A stretch of 64,000 nucleotides of DNA from JBBROS01 sp965260935. GTDB taxonomy: Bacteria > Pseudomonadota > Alphaproteobacteria > Acetobacterales > Acetobacteraceae. The notes beneath the pieces are model-generated. The model was not told the origin of the DNA. It made no database searches and saw only the letters and a program-made list of their open reading frames with translations. Of this stretch, positions 1 to 8,889 are shown piece by piece. A program made the position numbers and the translations under genes. Location: the NCBI GenBank assembly GCA_965260935.1, contig OZ253374.1:3038001-3102000 (forward strand), in the 5' to 3' direction. Position 1 is the first letter of the stretch, and each line of letters begins with the position of its first letter.

Positions 1-609
1 GAAGTAACCGTCCCCCACGCGGGTCTCGACGTTGTCGTAACCGAGCGGGGCGAAAATCTTCGACACCGCCCGGCCCAGCGGCTCGATGATCTCGATCGAG
101 TAGCTCCGTTTCACCACCCGCGACAGCAGCGAGCTTTGGAACCCGCTGCCCGTGCCGATCTCGAGCGTGACGTCGTCCGGCTGCGGCTTGCACACCTGAG
201 TCATGTACGCCTGGCCGAGATAATCCGACAGGGCCGACCCGTAGCCGATCGCCCACGGTTTCGCATCGTCCTCGTAAGCGACGCCGGCATTCGACCGGTG
301 GTCGGAGTAGACGTAATGGTAGTATTCACGCGGAACTTGCTGGAAAGCCTGCATAATGACGGGATCCGCGTCGCCGAGGCGCTGCTTCAGGTACGTCTCG
401 ATCCGCTGCAGGGCTTCCAGCTTGCGCGCCTGGATCGCCTGGAACTGCGCCTCCGAGATCTCGGTTGGCCGGCCGGACTTGCGCATCGCCTCGAGGAAGG
501 CGTCACGGGTCCAGCCGTCCGAGGCTGCCCGCGCGACGCTGGCCACGGGAACGGCGGCCGCCGCGGCCAGCAGGGTGCGACGGGTCAGGATGTTGGGGAC
601 GATTGCCAA
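1..609 (-). CDS. Exported protein-L-isoaspartate O-methyltransferase-like protein (3' end beyond window)
   Basis: This gene reads leftwards off the window edge, so the C-terminus is missing. The visible 203 residues show an N-terminal LTRRTLLAAAAA stretch, resembling a twin-arginine or Sec export signal ending near VARA. A Rossmann methyltransferase core follows, with the SAM loop LEIGTGSGFQSSLLS and a downstream IEIIEPLGRAV strand. That pattern is typical of PCMT, which repairs isoaspartyl residues using SAM. No ATG is available at the 5' end. The chosen start is a TTG at 609 preceded by GAAAGG, overlapping the end of the upstream membrane-protein gene by 25 nt, which suggests translational coupling. 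An exported PCMT is unusual because the classical enzyme is cytosolic. A related periplasmic SAM methyltransferase fold cannot be excluded. Confidence 0.75.
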   Translation of the reverse strand, partial: MAIVPNILTRRTLLAAAAAVPVASVARAASDGWTRDAFLEAMRKSGRPTEISEAQFQAIQARKLEALQRIETYLKQRLGDADPVIMQAFQQVPREYYHYVYSDHRSNAGVAYEDDAKPWAIGYGSALSDYLGQAYMTQVCKPQPDDVTLEIGTGSGFQSSLLSRVVKRSYSIEIIEPLGRAVSKIFAPLGYDNVETRVGDGYF

Positions 610-3020
610 ACGGGCGCCTTTCGCAACGACGGAAAACTGAACGTAGCGACCCCATAAAGCATCGCGGCGCAGACTAGAACCCTGTCCAGGCCTCCTTGCA
701 CCACGATCAGGTTGGCAAGCGGGGTCGCGATCACGGAAAACGCGCCGTTCAGTCCCCAAGCCCAAGGCAGGAATCCGCCGCCCGCCCGGCCCGCCCGCGA
801 CAGGCCGAGCGGGAACGGCATCCCGAGCGCCACGGACACGGGCGCCGTGATGAGCAGCAAGATCAATGCCCGAACCGCCCAGGGCAAGCCGATCGTCCCC
901 AGCAGCAGCGGCTCCAGGCCGGCCAAGGCCAGGACGCACCAGGATATGACCACGCCCGTCACGACCCAGATGCCCACACGGCCGGCGCGCTCGGCCAGCA
1001 AGCTGCCGAGGCCGGAGAACACCAGCATTCCGGTCAACACCAGTGCAAAGGCGCTGGTCCGGTCGTTCAGGTAAAAGCTCGCCTTCTCGATCAGGACGAT
1101 CTCGATGAACAGGAAACCAAGGCCCAGGCTGCCGAAATATAGGATCGGCTTGCCGATCCCGCCGGCGCGCCGGCCGTCCTGCCGGCCTGCCACCCGGGGC
1201 GCCGCGAACGGCGTCGCGAGAACCAGCAACGCGAGCAGGAACGCCTGGCCGAGCACGGCAAGGTTGACCACCTGGCCCACCTCCTGCTGCGGCAGGATCT
1301 CGATCCGGCGAAGGATGTTCGGCACCTGCGACAAGCGCAGGCTGGCGTAGAACGCCGGCCGGTCGAGGGTGATCGGCGACAGGTTGAACGCGGCCTGGCT
1401 TTCGCTCGGCTCCCCCCGCAGCACCGCCCCCGCCTCATCGGCGACCGCATCCGACAAACCGGAGGCCGAGGAAACCTCGCCACGCTCGAAATCAAGCGCA
1501 GGCAGGTCGTTGTAGATGTTCGCGCGCGCAGCGGCGACATCGATACCGGGATAGAACGAGATGTCAAACGACCGGTCGTCGCAGAACGTCTTGGCGGCGG
1601 CGATCTGCGCCGGCGTCCAGGCCTGGTTCGACACGAGGATGCGCAGGTTCCAGGCCGAGCGGTAAACGAGCACATAGGGCGTCGCATCGGCATGGCCGTT
1701 GAGCCGCAGCGCCTCGCGCACGGTCGCCAGCAAGCGGATGGCGTAGACCGGCAGTTCACGGATCGAAACCGGAATCGACACGATCCCGCCCGGCGTCAAC
1801 GCCCGTAGGTCGGCCGCGACCGCTTCGGCGGAAAAGGCCGCCGCGTTCGCCTCGCCGGCGCCGAGGAAATCGGCCGAAATGTCGATCAGGTCGTATGGCC
1901 CCCGGTTGACAACGGCCGAAAGCGGGCTGCCGGGCATGACCTGCACCTGCGGGTTACGGCCAAGCGGCGGCGAACCGGCCAAGCCGTGTTCCACGGCGTC
2001 CCGCAATACCGGATCAGGTTCGAGGGCGTCGATGTGCGCCGCGCCCAACGCCAGGGATTGCTGGATGCGAAATCCCCCGCTTGCGCCCACGAGCAGCACG
2101 CCCGGCTTCGGGCGCAGCAGATAGGGCAACGCATCCAGGGTCGCCGGCGCGTAGCTGGCGTCGGACGGACCGGGCTTCGGCAGCGCCGCGATGCGCGTCC
2201 CGTCGCGGTAAAGCCCGAACGCGGTTGGCGGACCCGTCACGCCAAGCATCCCGGCATTGTTCGAGAGGTCGGTGTCGACCCGCTCGGTAAAGTCGTCGAG
2301 CAGGGCGTAGAGGCCGCGAGGCGAGCGGACCTCGGCGATCTGCCGCGCGCCCGCGACATGGGACGGCGCGTAGATCGGTTTGTAATCGTTATACTGCGCC
2401 TGCGTGCCAAGAAGCAGCAACGCCTCGCTGCCGAGCAGCGCCACGGCCGCCACGGCCGCCGGACGCCAGCGGCCCGGCCCCAGCAGCGCCGCCGCGGCAA
2501 TCGGGACCAGCAACGCCGGGACCAGATGGAAGGGATGCACGACGAACATCAACGCCAGGACAGCCGCAGCGCCCGCCCCGGCGCCGGTCAGGTCGAAACC
2601 GTAGACGCGCCCGACGCGCTGCTCGTTCAGCACGAAAAAGAGGCTGATGTAAAAGCCGGTCAGGAAAAAGAACGGCAGCAGGGCAAGGTAATAGAGCGCG
2701 ATGTTGCCCAATTGCGGCAGATACGTTGCCGCGTTCTGCAACTGCAACGGGTTGAACGGGTTGACAACGGTGCCGTAGTAGCCTCCCGCCGCTGCCACGA
2801 CCAGCAGGGCCGGCAACCAAGCCAGCAAGCCTCGGCCGTGCCGCGCGGCCCAGTCCCGCACCAGCGCCACGCAAACGCCGCTCAGGGCAAAGCCGGCCAT
2901 GACGATCGAAATGACCCAGTAGCCGTACTCCGACCATTTCGCGACGGCGAAGTAGCGGGTCAGCGCGATCTCGAACCCGACCGCCGCGCCGGAAACCAGG
3001 AACAGCGGCCAAAGCGACAT
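585..3020 (-). CDS. Polytopic membrane protein with spermidine-synthase-like SAM-binding domain
   Basis: A protein of about 811 aa in three parts. Residues 1-220 contain several hydrophobic spans. A soluble central part of roughly 220-520 carries a Rossmann-like VLLVGASGGFRIQQ loop followed by an acidic strand (IDALEPDP), as in polyamine synthases. A second set of membrane spans fills about 580-800. The architecture matches the fused MFS/spermidine-synthase family, whose substrates are mostly unknown, so aminopropyl transfer is not demonstrated. I prefer the ATG at 3020 (MSLWPLFLVSG). An upstream TTG at 3038 would overlap the preceding hydrolase gene. The gene lies downstream of an alpha/beta hydrolase and overlaps the following PCMT-like gene, so the three probably form one operon. 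Confidence 0.8.
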   Translation of the reverse strand: MSLWPLFLVSGAAVGFEIALTRYFAVAKWSEYGYWVISIVMAGFALSGVCVALVRDWAARHGRGLLAWLPALLVVAAAGGYYGTVVNPFNPLQLQNAATYLPQLGNIALYYLALLPFFFLTGFYISLFFVLNEQRVGRVYGFDLTGAGAGAAAVLALMFVVHPFHLVPALLVPIAAAALLGPGRWRPAAVAAVALLGSEALLLLGTQAQYNDYKPIYAPSHVAGARQIAEVRSPRGLYALLDDFTERVDTDLSNNAGMLGVTGPPTAFGLYRDGTRIAALPKPGPSDASYAPATLDALPYLLRPKPGVLLVGASGGFRIQQSLALGAAHIDALEPDPVLRDAVEHGLAGSPPLGRNPQVQVMPGSPLSAVVNRGPYDLIDISADFLGAGEANAAAFSAEAVAADLRALTPGGIVSIPVSIRELPVYAIRLLATVREALRLNGHADATPYVLVYRSAWNLRILVSNQAWTPAQIAAAKTFCDDRSFDISFYPGIDVAAARANIYNDLPALDFERGEVSSASGLSDAVADEAGAVLRGEPSESQAAFNLSPITLDRPAFYASLRLSQVPNILRRIEILPQQEVGQVVNLAVLGQAFLLALLVLATPFAAPRVAGRQDGRRAGGIGKPILYFGSLGLGFLFIEIVLIEKASFYLNDRTSAFALVLTGMLVFSGLGSLLAERAGRVGIWVVTGVVISWCVLALAGLEPLLLGTIGLPWAVRALILLLITAPVSVALGMPFPLGLSRAGRAGGGFLPWAWGLNGAFSVIATPLANLIVVQGGLDRVLVCAAMLYGVATFSFPSLRKAPVWQSSPTS

Positions 3021-3028
3021 CCGGGCCG

Positions 3029-3889
3029 TCAAGGCCAAACCCGGCGTCGGATGAAACTTTGCAGCAAGGCGTTGAACCGCTCCGCTTCATCGACGAACAG
3101 CGCGTGGCCGGCCTTTTGGAACACAACCGTCTCAGCCAGCCGACTCTTCGCCGCAACGTTTGCCGCCTGCGCCGCGAACCGGGGACGGACGACGTAGAGC
3201 AGAGGCTTGCGCACGCTGTACAGCGCCTCGCGCCAATAGCTGCGGGGAACGGCATAGTTGCCAAGCTGAGCCGCCGCTGCAACGGGAGTACGCAAGGCGG
3301 CTTTCGTCAACCGGTCCAGGTAGGCAGGCCCCGGCGATGTGCGGAACATGCCGGCCACGAACCGCCGCATCTTTTCGTCCCGCGTAAGCGTCGGCCCCCG
3401 CCGGAGTGGTAAAGAAGACGGCGTCGGCGCAGGGTTCTCCCCCACCGAGTTGTCGATCAGAACCAGCCCGGCCAAGCGCGCATCGCCGAATTGCTGCACG
3501 TAGGAAAGGCTGTCGAGCACGCCAAGCGACCAGCCGACGAGCAGGACGGGCCGTGGGCCGAGCGTCGCGATCAGGTCCGCGATATCTTGGCCGCGCCGTT
3601 GGTAGTCATAGCCGGTGGACGGCGCATCGCTCTCGCCCTGGCCGCGTGGGTCCAGCGCCAGCACACGGTAACGCCGGCTCAGGAAATTGATCTGAGGCTG
3701 AAAAATCCAGGCTGGCATGGTCCAGCCAGGAACAAACACGATCGCCGGCGCGGCCCGCGGCCCAGCCTCGATCACGTGCAGCCGGACATCATCCGAAGTG
3801 ACAAGAGCAAGATCGGACGCCCTGGCGTCAACGGCCGCGAGGAGCAACAGCGATAATCCAACAACGACTAAGACATGGGCCACGCGCAT
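3029..3889 (-). CDS. Secreted alpha/beta hydrolase
   Basis: A 286-aa protein with an N-terminal hydrophobic signal (residues about 5-25, cleavage plausible after DARA) and a complete alpha/beta-hydrolase fold. The nucleophile elbow is GWSLG, the oxyanion strand region is FVPGWTMPAW, and the DPRGQGESDAP motif is typical of the family. The catalytic His lies in KAGHALFVDE near the C-terminus. The family covers esterases, lipases, haloperoxidase-like and C-C hydrolases, so the substrate is unknown. It is the first gene of a probable leftward operon with the spermidine-synthase-like membrane protein and the PCMT-like protein. It is divergent from the IlvD/Edd dehydratase, with about 90 bp between the two starts to hold both promoters. 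Confidence 0.85.
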   Translation of the reverse strand: MRVAHVLVVVGLSLLLLAAVDARASDLALVTSDDVRLHVIEAGPRAAPAIVFVPGWTMPAWIFQPQINFLSRRYRVLALDPRGQGESDAPSTGYDYQRRGQDIADLIATLGPRPVLLVGWSLGVLDSLSYVQQFGDARLAGLVLIDNSVGENPAPTPSSLPLRRGPTLTRDEKMRRFVAGMFRTSPGPAYLDRLTKAALRTPVAAAAQLGNYAVPRSYWREALYSVRKPLLYVVRPRFAAQAANVAAKSRLAETVVFQKAGHALFVDEAERFNALLQSFIRRRVWP

Positions 3890-3980
3890 AGCGGGTTATG
3901 CCGTCCTTACCGGCCAGCCTGTCAACGCCGGCCGCGCGTCTCACCTGGCCGGCCGTGCTCATCCATGGCATCGTTCCGGA

Positions 3981-5777
3981 ATGCCTGACTCCCCCGCCCC
4001 GTCCCCGGCTCTCGAACCCGGCGCTGTTCCGGATGCGCCGCTCAGCCGCCGCAAGCAGCCGGGCGAGTTGCGCTCCGCCCGCTGGTTCGGCCCGGCCGAC
4101 CTGCGCAGCTTCGGACACCGGAGCCGGGCCATGCAGATGGGCTACGCGCCAGAGGAATGGACCGGCAAGCCGGTGATCGCCATCCTCAACACCTGGTCGG
4201 ACCTGCAACCCTGCCACGTCCACTTCAAGCAGCGGGTCGACGACGTGAAACGCGGCGTGCTGATGGCCGGCGGCTTCCCGGTCGAGTTGCCGGCGCTCTC
4301 GGTCAGCGAAAGCTACGTCAAGCCGACGACCATGCTGTACCGCAACATGCTGGCGATGGAGGCCGAAGAGCTGCTCCGCTCGCACCCGGTCGATGGCGCG
4401 GTGCTGATGGGCGGCTGCGACAAGACCACCCCTGCCCTGCTGCTCGGCGCGACCAGCATGGACATCCCTGCCATATTCCTTCCAGCCGGGCCGATGCTGC
4501 GCGGCAACTGGCAGGGCCGCGTGCTGGGCAGCGGCAGCGATAGCTGGAAGTATTGGGACGAGTTGCGCGCCGGGCAAATCACCGACCAGGACTGGCTCGG
4601 CGTCGAGGGGGGTATCGCGCGCAGCTACGGCACCTGCATGACGATGGGCACGGCAAGCACCATGACGGCGATTGCCGAAGCGCTCGGCATGACGCTCCCC
4701 GGCGGCAGCTCCATTCCGGCGGCCGATGCCGGGCATATCCGCCTTTCGTCCGAGAGCGGGCGGCGGATCGTCGATATGGTATGGGAGGACTTGCGCCCGA
4801 GCCGGATTCAGACCCGGGCGGCATTCCTCAACGCCATCGTGGTCGCGATGGCGATGGGGTGCTCGACGAACGCCATCATCCACCTGATCGCCATGTCGCG
4901 CAGGGCCGGGCAGGACATCGGCCTCGACGATTTCGAGCGTGCGAGCCGGCGCGTGCCGGTCGTCGGCAACGTGCGCCCGAGCGGGAACCGGTATCTTATG
5001 GAGGACTTCTTCTACGCCGGCGGCATCCGCGCGCTAATGCACACGGTCCGCGAGCACCTCGACCTCGGCTGCCTGACCGTGACGGGCCGCACCCTCGGCA
5101 ACGGGATCGCGGGGGCGCAGACCTACAACGACGACGTGATTCGCCCCTTGAGCAACCCCGTCTACCGCGAAGGCTCGCTTGCCGTGCTCCGCGGCAACCT
5201 GGCGCCCGACGGCTGCGTCATCAAGCCCGCGGCGATGGACCAGCGCTTCCTGCGGCATTCAGGCCCGGCGCTGGTGTTCGACGATTACCCCAGCCTCAAG
5301 AGCGCCGTTGACGACGAAACGCTGGATGTCACGCCGGACCACGTGCTGGTGCTCCGCAACGCCGGGCCGCAAGGAGGGCCAGGAATGCCGGAATGGGGCA
5401 TGTTGCCGATGCCGAAAAAGCTGCTGAAACAAGGCTATCGCGACATGCTCCGCTTATCGGACGCGAGGATGAGCGGCACGAGCTACGGCGCATGTGTGCT
5501 GCACGTAAGCCCGGAAAGCTGGATCGGCGGCCCGCTCGCGCTGCTGCGGACTGGCGACATCGTCAGCATCGACGTGCCCGGCCGCTCGATCCGCATGGAC
5601 GTGGACGAGGAAGAGCTTGGGAGGAGACGCGCCGCTTGGACCCCGCCTGCGAAGCGGTTTGGCCGCGGTTACGGCCACATGTTCAGCGAACACATCCAGC
5701 AGGCCGACCAAGGATGCGACTTCGACTTCCTGCGAACCGATTTCGGCGCGCCGGTTCCCGAACCGGCAATCTATTAA
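3981..5777 (+). CDS. IlvD/Edd family dehydratase, sugar-acid (L-arabinonate-type) subgroup
   Basis: A 598-aa iron-sulfur dehydratase. Cysteines at the positions used for the [2Fe-2S] cluster in this family are visible in DLQPCHVHFK, MGGCDKTTPALLLGA and YGTCMTMGTASTM. The start region (RSARWFGPADLRSFGHRSR) and MQMGYAPEEW resemble L-arabinonate/pentonate dehydratases more than dihydroxy-acid dehydratase IlvD or 6-phosphogluconate dehydratase Edd. It probably removes water from a sugar acid to give a 2-keto-3-deoxy acid. The reading frame is open further upstream, but the ATG at 3981 starts the conserved protein and leaves room for a divergent promoter. No sugar transporter or regulator sits next to it, so the exact substrate is open. 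Confidence 0.85.
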   Translation: MPDSPAPSPALEPGAVPDAPLSRRKQPGELRSARWFGPADLRSFGHRSRAMQMGYAPEEWTGKPVIAILNTWSDLQPCHVHFKQRVDDVKRGVLMAGGFPVELPALSVSESYVKPTTMLYRNMLAMEAEELLRSHPVDGAVLMGGCDKTTPALLLGATSMDIPAIFLPAGPMLRGNWQGRVLGSGSDSWKYWDELRAGQITDQDWLGVEGGIARSYGTCMTMGTASTMTAIAEALGMTLPGGSSIPAADAGHIRLSSESGRRIVDMVWEDLRPSRIQTRAAFLNAIVVAMAMGCSTNAIIHLIAMSRRAGQDIGLDDFERASRRVPVVGNVRPSGNRYLMEDFFYAGGIRALMHTVREHLDLGCLTVTGRTLGNGIAGAQTYNDDVIRPLSNPVYREGSLAVLRGNLAPDGCVIKPAAMDQRFLRHSGPALVFDDYPSLKSAVDDETLDVTPDHVLVLRNAGPQGGPGMPEWGMLPMPKKLLKQGYRDMLRLSDARMSGTSYGACVLHVSPESWIGGPLALLRTGDIVSIDVPGRSIRMDVDEEELGRRRAAWTPPAKRFGRGYGHMFSEHIQQADQGCDFDFLRTDFGAPVPEPAIY

Positions 5778-5814
5778 CCTACATCTGAATATCACCCAGC
5801 AACTCATTAAGTTT

Positions 5815-6918
5815 TCAATAACTTTCAAGCATCGTCAGCACATCGTTCCCAACCGGAGCGACCGAAACCGGCCGGAACCGGGCGATGTCGTCCATGCCCT
5901 GCACCCCGAACGCCGCTGCCGCCGGCCATCCATCCCCGCCGATAACCGAGGGGGCGTGAAACCAGGCAACCTGATCGACCACGCCAGCCCGGAACAGCGC
6001 GCCGGCAATCTGCGCGCCGCCCTCAACCAGCACGCGAGTGAGGCCAGCGGAACCAAGCGCCGCCAAGGTGCCCGCGAGATCGACGCCGTGCGACGCTCCA
6101 GCCACCGGGAAAAGGCGCACGCCCGCGCCCGTCAGAGCCGCTTGCCGGGCACGGTCGGCCCCGTGCCGATGCACGATCCACGTCGGGTGCTCCCGGGCCG
6201 TCGCGACCACGTTCGCCATCAACGGCGTACGCAGATGGCTGTCGAACACGATGCGTAAGTTGGGACCCTTACGATAGCTCGGGATGCGGCAGGTCAGGGC
6301 CGGGTCATCGGCTTGAACGGTACCGACCCCGACCAGCACGGCATCATGCCGGGCGCGAAGCGCGTGGCCAAGCCGACGAGCGCCCGCCCCGGTGATCCAC
6401 TGGCTCTCGCCGCCCTTGGTGGCGATCCGCCCATCAAGCGTGGTGGCGAGCTTCAGCGTCAGCAGCGGACGCCCGAGCCGGACGCGAGTCAGGAACCCGG
6501 CCTGCACCGCCTCCGCTTCACCTTCCAGCACGCCCGTGACAACGTCGACGCCCGCCGCCCGCAGCCGCGCCAACCCGGCGCCCGCGACGCGCCGATCCGG
6601 ATCTCCGCACCCGACAACCACCCGCACGACGCCCGCCTCGATCAGCGCATCCGCGCACGGCGGCGTCTGCCCATAATGGCTGCACGGCTCAAGCGTCACG
6701 TAAGCCGTAGCCCCTCGCGCGCCCTCCCCGGCCATTCGCAAAGCGGCCGTCTCGGCGTGAGGGCGCCCGCCCGGCGCGGTCACGGCCCGGGCAACCACGC
6801 GTCCGTCACGAACCAGGACGCAGCCGACGCTGGGGTTCGGCCACGTGGAGCCGAAACCGCGCCGGGCCATCGCAAGCGCGGCGCGCATATGCGCGTCGTC
6901 GTCGGCCGAAGCTGTCAC
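5815..6918 (-). CDS. ribD: Bifunctional diaminohydroxyphosphoribosylaminopyrimidine deaminase / reductase
   Basis: A 367-aa two-domain riboflavin biosynthesis enzyme that deaminates and then reduces the pyrimidine intermediate following GTP cyclohydrolase II. The N-terminal cytidine-deaminase-like domain (1-145) has the zinc site PHAETAAL and EPCSHYGQTPPC. The C-terminal reductase domain (about 150-367) starts with RPLLTLKLATTLDGRIA and contains the NADPH-binding LVEGGAQIAGALF region. Length and domain order are normal for RibD. Its start ATGA overlaps the nrdR stop by 4 nt, so nrdR-ribD is translationally coupled, an arrangement common in proteobacteria. Other rib genes (ribE, ribBA, ribH) are not in the window and no FMN riboswitch is seen upstream. 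Confidence 0.97.
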   Translation of the reverse strand: MTASADDDAHMRAALAMARRGFGSTWPNPSVGCVLVRDGRVVARAVTAPGGRPHAETAALRMAGEGARGATAYVTLEPCSHYGQTPPCADALIEAGVVRVVVGCGDPDRRVAGAGLARLRAAGVDVVTGVLEGEAEAVQAGFLTRVRLGRPLLTLKLATTLDGRIATKGGESQWITGAGARRLGHALRARHDAVLVGVGTVQADDPALTCRIPSYRKGPNLRIVFDSHLRTPLMANVVATAREHPTWIVHRHGADRARQAALTGAGVRLFPVAGASHGVDLAGTLAALGSAGLTRVLVEGGAQIAGALFRAGVVDQVAWFHAPSVIGGDGWPAAAAFGVQGMDDIARFRPVSVAPVGNDVLTMLESY

Positions 6919-7373
6919 TCCGCAGTTGCATCCAATGAGCCAAGGAAAGCCTCGAAGTCCTTGGCTTCACGGAAATCTCGGTAAACGCTGGCGAACCGCA
7001 CGTAGCCGACCGCATCGACGTCGCGCAACGTTTCCATCACCAGTTCGCCCAACTGCTTGCTCTCGATATCGTTCTCGCCTGATGCCTCGAGCTGACGCAC
7101 GATCCCGTTGACGATCCGCTCTTGCCGGTCCTCGCTCACCGGGCGTTTACGCAAGGCGATGCGGATGGAGCGCGCCAGCTTGTCACGGTCGAACGCAACA
7201 CGGCGGCCATCGTTCTTCAGCACCGTCAACTCCCGCAACTGCACCCGTTCGATCGTGGTGAAGCGCTGGCTGCACCCGATGCAGAAGCGGCGTCGGCGGA
7301 TCGCCGCGTCGTCCTCGCTCGGGCGGCTGTCTTTGACCTGCGTGTCCGCATGGCCGCAAAACGGGCAGCGCAT
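6915..7373 (-). CDS. nrdR: Transcriptional repressor NrdR
   Basis: A 152-aa protein with the diagnostic N-terminal zinc ribbon: MRCPFCGHADTQVKDSR and a second CIGCSQRF pair near residue 32. An ATP-cone follows (about 48-138, LRELTVLKNDGRRVAFDRDKL). NrdR senses dATP/ATP through the cone and represses ribonucleotide reductase operons by binding NrdR boxes. Length is typical. It is the only recognisable transcription factor in this window and its targets lie elsewhere. The 177-bp region upstream, to the CoA-transferase stop at 7551, contains no gene and no NrdR-box pair that I could recognise. The gene is coupled to ribD. Confidence 0.97.
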   Translation of the reverse strand: MRCPFCGHADTQVKDSRPSEDDAAIRRRRFCIGCSQRFTTIERVQLRELTVLKNDGRRVAFDRDKLARSIRIALRKRPVSEDRQERIVNGIVRQLEASGENDIESKQLGELVMETLRDVDAVGYVRFASVYRDFREAKDFEAFLGSLDATAE

Positions 7374-7550
7374 CAGCTAGCTGGTCGAATTGTGTCAGCA
7401 ATGACAGATAAGTTAAACAGCTTCACGCACTTCCATCCTGACCTTGCAAATCGGGAACCCGGGCATAGAGCGCTTCTTTCAAACCATCCACGCTAAGGCT
7501 TGCCATTCATACAAATCACCTGAGCGAACAGCCACAACGATCTAATTTCG

Positions 7551-8765
7551 TTATATTATTCCATCCTCCCGCAGTTTCGCGAGCTGGGACGGGCTCTTGC
7601 CCAACATCCTGCCCAACACCTCATCGGTGTCATGCCCGAGCAACGGCGGGGCGCGACGGTAATCGACCGGTGTTTCCGACAGCCGCACAGGGTTGGCAAT
7701 AACCTTCACGCCGCCCTCCGTAGCCGCATGAGCCATGTCCAAAACCATTTCTCGCGCCCGGACTTGAGGGTCGGCAAACACCTTGTCCAGCGTGTTGATC
7801 GGCCCGCAGCCGATTTTCAACGCCTCCAGGCGCTCGGTCCACCAATCCGTTCCATGCCGTTGCAGCACCGGCGTTAGCGTTTCCGTGACCAGGCCGCGGT
7901 TGGCCACCCGCGCGGCATTGGTTGCGAACCGCGGGTCCTGCAGCAAGTCCGCAAGCCCAAATCCGTTGCAAAATCGCTTGAATGTCGCATCGTTACCAAT
8001 TGATAATACGATAAACCCATCGCCCGTCGGAAACACCTGATACGGCACGATATTGGGATGATCGTTGCCGAGCCGGGCCGGGTTCTCGCCCGTCGCCAAG
8101 TAGTTCATGCCCTGGTTCGCGAGCCAGGCGACGTGCGTGTCGAGCATCCCGATGTCGATCTGCTGCCCCTGTCCGGTCGCTTCGCGATGCCGCAGCGCCG
8201 CCAGGATGCCGATGCAGCCATACAACCCGGCGAACAGGTCGGCCACGGGCACGCCGACCTTCATCGGCACGCCATCCGGCTCGCCTGTCAGGCTCATCAC
8301 GCCTCCCATCGCCTGCACCAGCCCGTCGTAGCCCGGCCGCGGCGCATACGGCCCCGTCTGCCCGAAACCGGTGATGCTGCAATAGATCAGCCCGGGGAAG
8401 CGGTCGTGCAGCTGCTCATATCCGAGACCGTACTTCGCCAGCGCGCCGACTTTGAAGTTCTCGGCCAGGATGTCGCATCGGGCGATCAGATCAAGTGCGA
8501 TGGCCTGTCCCTCGGTCGTCGAGATATCCAAGGTCACGCTCCGCTTGTTTCGATTGACGCCAACGAAGTAGGCGCTTTCATTCGTGCCAGGAATGAACGG
8601 CGGCGCGAAGCCGCGCGTGTCGTCGCCGGCGCCCGGGCGCTCGATCTTGATCACGTCGGCCCCCAAGTCGCCGAGCATCTGCGCGCAGGTCGGCCCGGCC
8701 AGCACCCGGGTCAGGTCGAATACGGTCAAGCCGGCCAATGGTCCGGTCGGGACTATCTCGGTCAT
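7551..8765 (-). CDS. CaiB/BaiF (class III) CoA-transferase
   Basis: A 404-aa protein with family hallmarks throughout: LAGLTVFDLTRVLAGP at the N-terminus, ADVIKIERPGAGDDTRGF, and NRNKRSVTLDI. The GYDGLVQAMGGVMSLTG and VADLFAGLYG region is where the catalytic aspartate of formyl-CoA transferase relatives lies. These enzymes move CoA between an acyl-CoA donor and a carboxylic acid (formyl, carnitine, succinyl, bile acid and others), and the sequence alone does not fix the acid. It is divergent from an aldehyde dehydrogenase with about 120 bp between them. Both could serve a carboxylic-acid or aldehyde degradation route, but that is inference. Confidence 0.9.
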   Translation of the reverse strand: MTEIVPTGPLAGLTVFDLTRVLAGPTCAQMLGDLGADVIKIERPGAGDDTRGFAPPFIPGTNESAYFVGVNRNKRSVTLDISTTEGQAIALDLIARCDILAENFKVGALAKYGLGYEQLHDRFPGLIYCSITGFGQTGPYAPRPGYDGLVQAMGGVMSLTGEPDGVPMKVGVPVADLFAGLYGCIGILAALRHREATGQGQQIDIGMLDTHVAWLANQGMNYLATGENPARLGNDHPNIVPYQVFPTGDGFIVLSIGNDATFKRFCNGFGLADLLQDPRFATNAARVANRGLVTETLTPVLQRHGTDWWTERLEALKIGCGPINTLDKVFADPQVRAREMVLDMAHAATEGGVKVIANPVRLSETPVDYRRAPPLLGHDTDEVLGRMLGKSPSQLAKLREDGII

Positions 8766-8889
8766 TCTATGTCCATTCCCTCGATCACGTTCCAGAGTGC
8801 GGACCGCGATCCCCGGCCTTGTTCGGCAAAGGAGCCGGGTCCATTGTCCCGTTCAAGCGTTACAGAAAGCCGACAGAAAGGGCAAAGCC

